Origin: Actinomadura viridilutea
GTDB taxonomy: Bacteria; Actinomycetota; Actinomycetes; Streptosporangiales; Streptosporangiaceae
Reading direction: 5' to 3'
Length of the DNA stretch: 51,702 nucleotides
Assembly (NCBI GenBank): GCA_003001795.1
Contig: PVNI01000028.1
Location: 1 to 51,702, forward strand
This document shows, one piece after another, positions 47,841 through 51,702 of the stretch. The notes below the pieces were generated by a model, which saw nothing but the letters and a program-made list of their open reading frames with translations, was not told the DNA's origin and ran no database searches. Position numbers and translations under genes: made by a program. Each line of letters starts with the position of its first letter. Within the stretch, counting starts at the first letter, position 1.

Positions 47841-49099
47841 CAGGCGAACAGCTCCTTGCCCCACCAGTCGGCCGCGTCCCGGACCCCGGGCGGGATCGCG
47901 AAGACCGCCGAGCCGACATGGCGGATGTACTCGTTGAGGGCGTCACTCCGCGCCAGGCGCGTCTGCAGCGGCAGGAAGCCGCGGCGGATGTCGCGCTGGT
48001 AGGCCAGGAAGAACAACCCGGCGTCCAGCCGTCCCAGCCCGTCGGTGCCGTCGGTGTAGGAATAGCCGCGGCGCAGGATCCGGGCGCCGCCGTTGCTGTC
48101 GGGATGGGCCAGCCGCACATGCGAGTCGGCGGGCAGGGCGTTCAGGTCCGGCTCGTCGTGCTCGTGCTTCTTGCCGTAGGGCGCCCCCTCGCCCTTGGTG
48201 CGGCCGAAGATGTCCTCCTGCTCCTTGAGCGGCGCGCGGTCCCAGGTCTCGATGTTCATCGCGATCCGGCGCGCCACCAGGTACGAGCCGCCGACCATCC
48301 ACGGCGGGCCGTCCTGCGGCTGCACCCACACGTGCTCGTTCAGCGCCGCGGTGTCGGTGCCGGAGATGTTGCGGGTGCCGTCCTTGAACCCCATCAGGTT
48401 GCGCGGGGTCTGCGCCTCCGGCGTGGTGGACGACGTCTTGCCGAACCCCAGCTGCGACCAGCGCACCGACACCTTGCCGAAGCCGATCCGCGCCAGGTTG
48501 CGGATCGCGTGCACGGCCACCTGCGGGTCGTCGGCGCACGCCTGCACGCACAGGTCGCCGCCGCTGCGCGCCGGGTCCAGGTCGTCGCCGGGGAAGGCCG
48601 GCAGATCGATCAGCGCGGGCGGGCGGCGGTCCGCCAGGCCGAACCGGTCCTCGCCGTCCTTGGCGAACAGGGTCGGGCCGAACCCGACGGTGAGGGTGAG
48701 GCGGGACGGTTTGAGGCCGAGGGCCTCGCCGGTGTCGTCCGGCGGGGCCTCGGGCAGCCCGCCCACCGCGCCTTCGCCGACCGGCCGCCCGGCGGTCATC
48801 CGGGCCGCCGCCCGGGTCCACTCCTTGAGCAGGGCGACCAGCGCGTCGCGGTCGTCGGTGGTGACGTCGAAGGCGGCGAAGTGCAGGCGGTCCTGCACGG
48901 GGGTGGCGATGCCGGCCTGGTGCGGCCCGTAGAACGGCACCGCGTCCCCGAGCCGCGGCTCGGGGTCGTCGCTCACCCCGATCGCGGCCGCCGCGGCGCC
49001 GCCGGTCGCGGCCACGCCGAGCGCCAGGCCCGCGCCGCCCCACCCGAGCAGCCTGCGCCGCGAGACCTTCGCGGCACCGGTCGCGGAATCAGCGCTCAT
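47840..49099 (-). CDS. efeB: Deferrochelatase/DyP-type peroxidase EfeB
   Basis: A 419-residue heme peroxidase exported by Tat. The signal is KVSRRRLLGWGGAGLALGVAATGG (residues 11-34, twin Arg). The DyP motif GFKDGTRN (family GxxDG) is near residue 228, the distal Arg region is RRIAMNIETWDR near 268, and the proximal heme His is probably in HVRLAHPDSN. EfeB oxidises ferrous iron or extracts iron from heme. GAGGAGG precedes ATG 49099; the frame is open further upstream, but that stretch overlaps efeO. It is followed by efeU with one-base coupling. Confidence 0.95.
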   Translation of the reverse strand: MSADSATGAAKVSRRRLLGWGGAGLALGVAATGGAAAAAIGVSDDPEPRLGDAVPFYGPHQAGIATPVQDRLHFAAFDVTTDDRDALVALLKEWTRAAARMTAGRPVGEGAVGGLPEAPPDDTGEALGLKPSRLTLTVGFGPTLFAKDGEDRFGLADRRPPALIDLPAFPGDDLDPARSGGDLCVQACADDPQVAVHAIRNLARIGFGKVSVRWSQLGFGKTSSTTPEAQTPRNLMGFKDGTRNISGTDTAALNEHVWVQPQDGPPWMVGGSYLVARRIAMNIETWDRAPLKEQEDIFGRTKGEGAPYGKKHEHDEPDLNALPADSHVRLAHPDSNGGARILRRGYSYTDGTDGLGRLDAGLFFLAYQRDIRRGFLPLQTRLARSDALNEYIRHVGSAVFAIPPGVRDAADWWGKELFA

Positions 49100-49112
49100 C
49101 GCAGCCGCCTCC

Positions 49113-50261
49113 TCACTTCGCGACGGCGGCGGCGAGCTTGGACAGCGGCTCGGCCAGCGCGTTGACACCGTCCGACAGTTTCTTGCGCTCGTCCTTGCCG
49201 ACGGTGTCGTAGGACACGAACCCGTCGGGGGAGCCCTTGTCGCGGTGCTCGTCCAGCAGCTCGTACAGGGCGGCGAACCGCTCGTCCAGCTCCTTGGCCA
49301 GCGCCGGGTCCTTCTCCGACACCACCGGCTTGAGCAGCTCGTAGGCCTTCTGCGCGCCCTCCACGTTGGCCTGGAAGTCCACCAGGTCGGTGTGGCTGTA
49401 GCGCTCCTCCTCACCGGTGACCTTGCCGGTGGCGACCTCGTCCAGCAGCTCCTTGGCGCCGTTGGCCATGCCGGTCGCGGTGATGTCGGCGGTGCCGACG
49501 CGCTTCTGCCAGTCCTTCAGGTCGACGATCAGCTGGTCGGCGAGCTTCTTCTCCTCCTCGCCGATCTTCCCGTCCTTCCACAGCGCCTTCTCGAGGCGGT
49601 GCCAGCCGGTCCAGGTCTGGCCCTGCTCGAGGCCGTCCTCGCGCACGTCGACCTTGGGGTCGATGTCGCCGAACGACTCGGCGACCGGCTCGGTGCGCTC
49701 CCAGCCGATCCGCGACACCGCGTAGGTCTTCTTGGCCTCCGCCACGTCGCCCGCCTTGACGGCGGCGGCGAACTTCTCGGCCTTGGGCAGCGTGGCGTCG
49801 GCCTGCTCCTGGACGTACCTGCGGTATTCGGCGATGGCACGATCCAAGCGCGGATCGTTCGGGCGCGGCGCGCCCTGACCGGTCGCCGTCACCTTCTGCC
49901 GGATGCCGTCGCCCCGCATGCCGGGCTTGCAGGCGATCTCGTAGGATCCGGCCTTCACCTCCGCGGTGATCTCGGCCCGGGTGCCCGGCCCGATGTTCTC
50001 CCGCTCGGTGACGATCCGGTCGCCGGGCGCGTAGATGTAGACCTCGGTGACCTTGGACCCGGTGTTGTGAACCGCCAGCGTGACGTGCCCGGCCGGGAAC
50101 TCGGTGCGCGACACCTTGCACTCGGTGTCGCTCGCCGTCACCTGAATCGCGTCCGAGCCGCCGCCCCCGCCGTCCTTGTCGGCGCAGGCGGAAACGCTGA
50201 CGAGGGCCACGGCGGCGGTGACGGCCACCGCCGCGCCATGGGGGAGACGGATGGCTCTCAT
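49113..50261 (-). CDS. efeO: EfeO iron-binding lipoprotein (cupredoxin plus M75 domain)
   Basis: A 382-residue extracytoplasmic lipoprotein. The lipobox VSVSAC gives Cys26. An N-terminal cupredoxin domain (residues about 40-125, with TECKVSRTEFPAGHVTLAVHNTGSKVTEVYIYAPGD) is followed by the M75 (imelysin-like) domain. Its metal motif HxxE is seen in GWHRLEKALW near residue 223. It delivers iron to the EfeU permease. I chose ATG 50261; a frame extension to 50309 would overlap the regulatory site. It is the first gene of the operon, with an IdeR/DtxR-like box just upstream. Confidence 0.94.
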   Translation of the reverse strand: MRAIRLPHGAAVAVTAAVALVSVSACADKDGGGGGSDAIQVTASDTECKVSRTEFPAGHVTLAVHNTGSKVTEVYIYAPGDRIVTERENIGPGTRAEITAEVKAGSYEIACKPGMRGDGIRQKVTATGQGAPRPNDPRLDRAIAEYRRYVQEQADATLPKAEKFAAAVKAGDVAEAKKTYAVSRIGWERTEPVAESFGDIDPKVDVREDGLEQGQTWTGWHRLEKALWKDGKIGEEEKKLADQLIVDLKDWQKRVGTADITATGMANGAKELLDEVATGKVTGEEERYSHTDLVDFQANVEGAQKAYELLKPVVSEKDPALAKELDERFAALYELLDEHRDKGSPDGFVSYDTVGKDERKKLSDGVNALAEPLSKLAAAVAK

Positions 50262-50308
50262 GGTCGGCTCCAAGTGGGTCGTGTCGGTCGCTGAGCCGTG
50301 CTCGCTCA

Positions 50309-50345
50309 AACTAAGGCCGACCTAATTTAACTTAGCCTTGCCTAA
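50309..50345 (-). promoter_or_regulatory. IdeR/DtxR-like iron boxes upstream of efeO
   Basis: TTAACTTAGCCTTGCCTAA (50327-50345) matches about 15 of 19 positions of the IdeR/DtxR consensus TTAGGTTAGSCTAACCTAA. A second, overlapping half-symmetric site, ACTAAGGCCGACCTAATTT, lies at 50310-50328. They are 48-84 bases upstream of the efeO start and would repress the operon when iron is sufficient. Confidence 0.8.
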
Positions 50346-50474
50346 CCTCAACAGGCGCCCCCCGGAATGCGACCCGAGCGTGACCTGCGAAGATCGTCTC
50401 TGTGGGGGGATCCGCGAGCGTCGGCGGCCGCGCCCGTCCCGGCCGGCGCGGGCCGAGGGCACGGCGGACCGCGG

Positions 50475-51377
50475 TCAGAGATCGGCGAGCAGGCGCTCGA
50501 TGAACGCGGGGGTCTCCCCGGGCACGCACGCCTGAGCGCACAGCGTGTCCATGGTGCGGCCGTACAGGTCCAGGTCGCTGCGCCGGTCCAGGTACGCCGC
50601 GCTGTCGAGCTGCTCCACGTACACGACGTCGGGCAGGTCGGGCTCCTGGAAGCGCAGGATCGTGAACGGGCCGCCGGGCGCGCCGACGCCCCGGTCGAAC
50701 GGCAGGATCTGCACGGTGACGTTCGGCAGCGCGCTCACCTCCAGCACGCGCCGCAGCTGGCCCCGCAGCACCGCGGCGCCGCCGAGGCGCCGCCGCAGCG
50801 CCGCCTCGTCGATCACCGTCCACAGCTTGGGCGCCTCCGGTCGGGTCAGCAGCCGCTGCCGCGTCATCTCCAGCTCCACACGGCGCTCCAGCTCCTGCGT
50901 GGAGGCGTGCGGATGACGCAGCCGGGCCACGGCGAAGGCGTAGTCCTCCGTCTGCAGCAAGCCGGGCACGAACTGCGTCGCGTACGTGCGCAGCCGCACC
51001 GCGGCCTCCTCCAGGCCGACGTACTGCTCGAACCAGCTCGGCATGATGTCGCCGTACGGCTGCCACCACTGCGGTTCGTTGGCGCGCCGCACCAGCGTCA
51101 TCAGCCCGGCCCGCTCGTCCTCGTCGACCACCCCGTACATGGTGAGCAGGTCCGCCACGTCGCGCTCCTTGAAGCCGACGCGGCCGAGCTCCAGGCGGCA
51201 CATCTTCGACACCGACGCGCGGATCGCGTACGCGGCGTCGTCGCGGCTGATGCCGGCCTCCTCGCGCAGCCGGCGCAGCTGGGCGCCGAGCAGCACGCGC
51301 CACACCGTCGGGCCGCCGCGGGACGACGCGATCAGGGGACTCACCGGCCGGTGGTCCGCCGTCTGGGCCATGGTCAT
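50475..51377 (-). CDS. XRE-family regulator with DUF5753 (Scr1-type)
   Basis: A 300-residue actinobacterial regulator. The helix-turn-helix is near residues 30-65 (LGAQLRRLREEAGISRDDAAYAIRASVSKMCRLELGRV). The C-terminal DUF5753 domain starts near residue 110 with WFEQYVGLEEAAVRLRTYATQFVPGLLQTEDYAFAV and continues with LPNVTVQILPF and YVEQLDSAAYLD. Family members are often paired with small DUF397 proteins, but no such partner is visible on either side. The ATG at 51377 has GAGGAGCGG upstream. Targets unknown. Confidence 0.9.
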   Translation of the reverse strand: MTMAQTADHRPVSPLIASSRGGPTVWRVLLGAQLRRLREEAGISRDDAAYAIRASVSKMCRLELGRVGFKERDVADLLTMYGVVDEDERAGLMTLVRRANEPQWWQPYGDIMPSWFEQYVGLEEAAVRLRTYATQFVPGLLQTEDYAFAVARLRHPHASTQELERRVELEMTRQRLLTRPEAPKLWTVIDEAALRRRLGGAAVLRGQLRRVLEVSALPNVTVQILPFDRGVGAPGGPFTILRFQEPDLPDVVYVEQLDSAAYLDRRSDLDLYGRTMDTLCAQACVPGETPAFIERLLADL

Positions 51378-51608
51378 TCCGCTCCTCGACCCCCGGCCAC
51401 CTCGCGCGTCCGGCCGGAATCACCGTGAGATTCTCTGTGCGCCGGCCAATCCTAGTGGCCGGCGGCGGAAAGATCATCCGGGGAATGCGCGGGGCCCATT
51501 TTGGATCGTTCCGAAAAGGCGGTCGAAGGGTCGCGGCTTCGTTTCGCACCGTGAATTTCCGCTGGTGAATGCGGGTGCGATTCGTGGAAAGCGCGGTGGG
51601 CAGACGAA

Positions 51609-51643
51609 AGGGCCCGCGCCGTGTGGTGCACGGTGCGGGCCCT
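51609..51643 (-). terminator. Hairpin after the gene at the right edge
   Basis: AGGGCCCGC (51609-51617) pairs with GCGGGCCCT (51635-51643), extended inwards by CCGTG/CACGG after a mismatch. It lies 41 bases downstream of the minus-strand stop at 51685-51687, which fits termination of that gene. The rest of the 51378-51684 gap shows only the XRE gene's promoter region and no gene. Confidence 0.72.
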
Positions 51644-51684
51644 AACGCCTGGTGCGGACGAACCTCTCTGCTCGTGCGGGAGGG

Positions 51685-51702
51685 TTAGTCCTTGTTGAAG
51701 TT
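51685..51702 (-). CDS. Last codons of a minus-strand gene (product unknown)
   Basis: On the minus strand the final 18 bases read NFNKD then TAA. A strong hairpin follows at the distance of a terminator, which supports a real gene end. Nothing can be said about the product from five residues. Confidence 0.4.
   Translation of the reverse strand, partial: NFNKD

Noticed and set aside
1..51702. CRISPR arrays, insertion sequences, prophage genes, rRNA or further tRNA genes
   Set aside because: No regularly spaced repeat arrays with unique spacers, no transposase or integrase-like protein, and no other cloverleaf-like sequence was seen by eye.

Overview
The window is chromosomal DNA from a very GC-rich, Gram-positive actinobacterium. 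Codon third positions are almost all G or C, GTG starts are common, and the gene families are typically actinobacterial: a conservon, a DUF574-type methyltransferase, an Scr1/DUF5753-type XRE regulator, PucR regulators, cutinases and an F420-type oxidoreductase. The set would fit an Actinomadura/Thermomonosporaceae-like organism, but genus is an inference.

Layout. 0-2 kb: end of glycerol kinase and glpD. 2-5.6 kb: nitroreductase, SAM methyltransferase and a secreted M64 metallopeptidase. 5.6-9.3 kb: a conservon (histidine kinase, DUF742, GTPase) lacking the usual Roadblock gene. 9.4-11.9 kb: an orphan polyamine-type binding lipoprotein and an LLM flavin/F420 oxidoreductase. 12.5-16 kb: an aerobic benzoyl-CoA (box) locus in decay. 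Two perfect palindromes precede frameshifted, deleted remnants that I read as boxC and boxB, followed by an intact benzoate-CoA ligase and an amidohydrolase. 16-17.6 kb: an SPFH protein and a small membrane protein. 17.8-26.3 kb: secreted hydrolases (a pyroglutamyl-peptidase-like protein with Ser in place of the nucleophilic Cys, two cutinases, a lipase, an Ag85/esterase-D-like esterase) with two PucR regulators. 26.4-28.4 kb: a membrane-anchored methyltransferase.

The main system lies at 28.4-38.7 kb. It is a compact selenocysteine island: a formate dehydrogenase operon (Fe-S subunit, NrfD-type membrane subunit, catalytic subunit) whose catalytic subunit is read through an in-frame UGA at 31372-31374. 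A SECIS hairpin follows in the same register as that of E. coli fdhF. Next to it are selD, the selenocysteine tRNA (selC, anticodon UCA), selB and selA. A TusA-like sulfurtransferase lies divergently upstream. The whole biosynthetic and decoding machinery and its only visible client are therefore contained in about 10 kb.

After this come a secreted choice-of-anchor-type protein and an L,D-transpeptidase (38.8-40.5 kb), then an ascorbate-type PTS (IIC, IIB, IIA) with a ROK regulator and a divergent transketolase (41.1-47 kb). The EfeO-EfeB-EfeU iron uptake operon follows with an IdeR/DtxR-like box upstream of efeO (47-50.4 kb), then an XRE regulator and the last codons of a minus-strand gene at the right edge. 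No CRISPR array, insertion sequence, phage gene or rRNA was seen.
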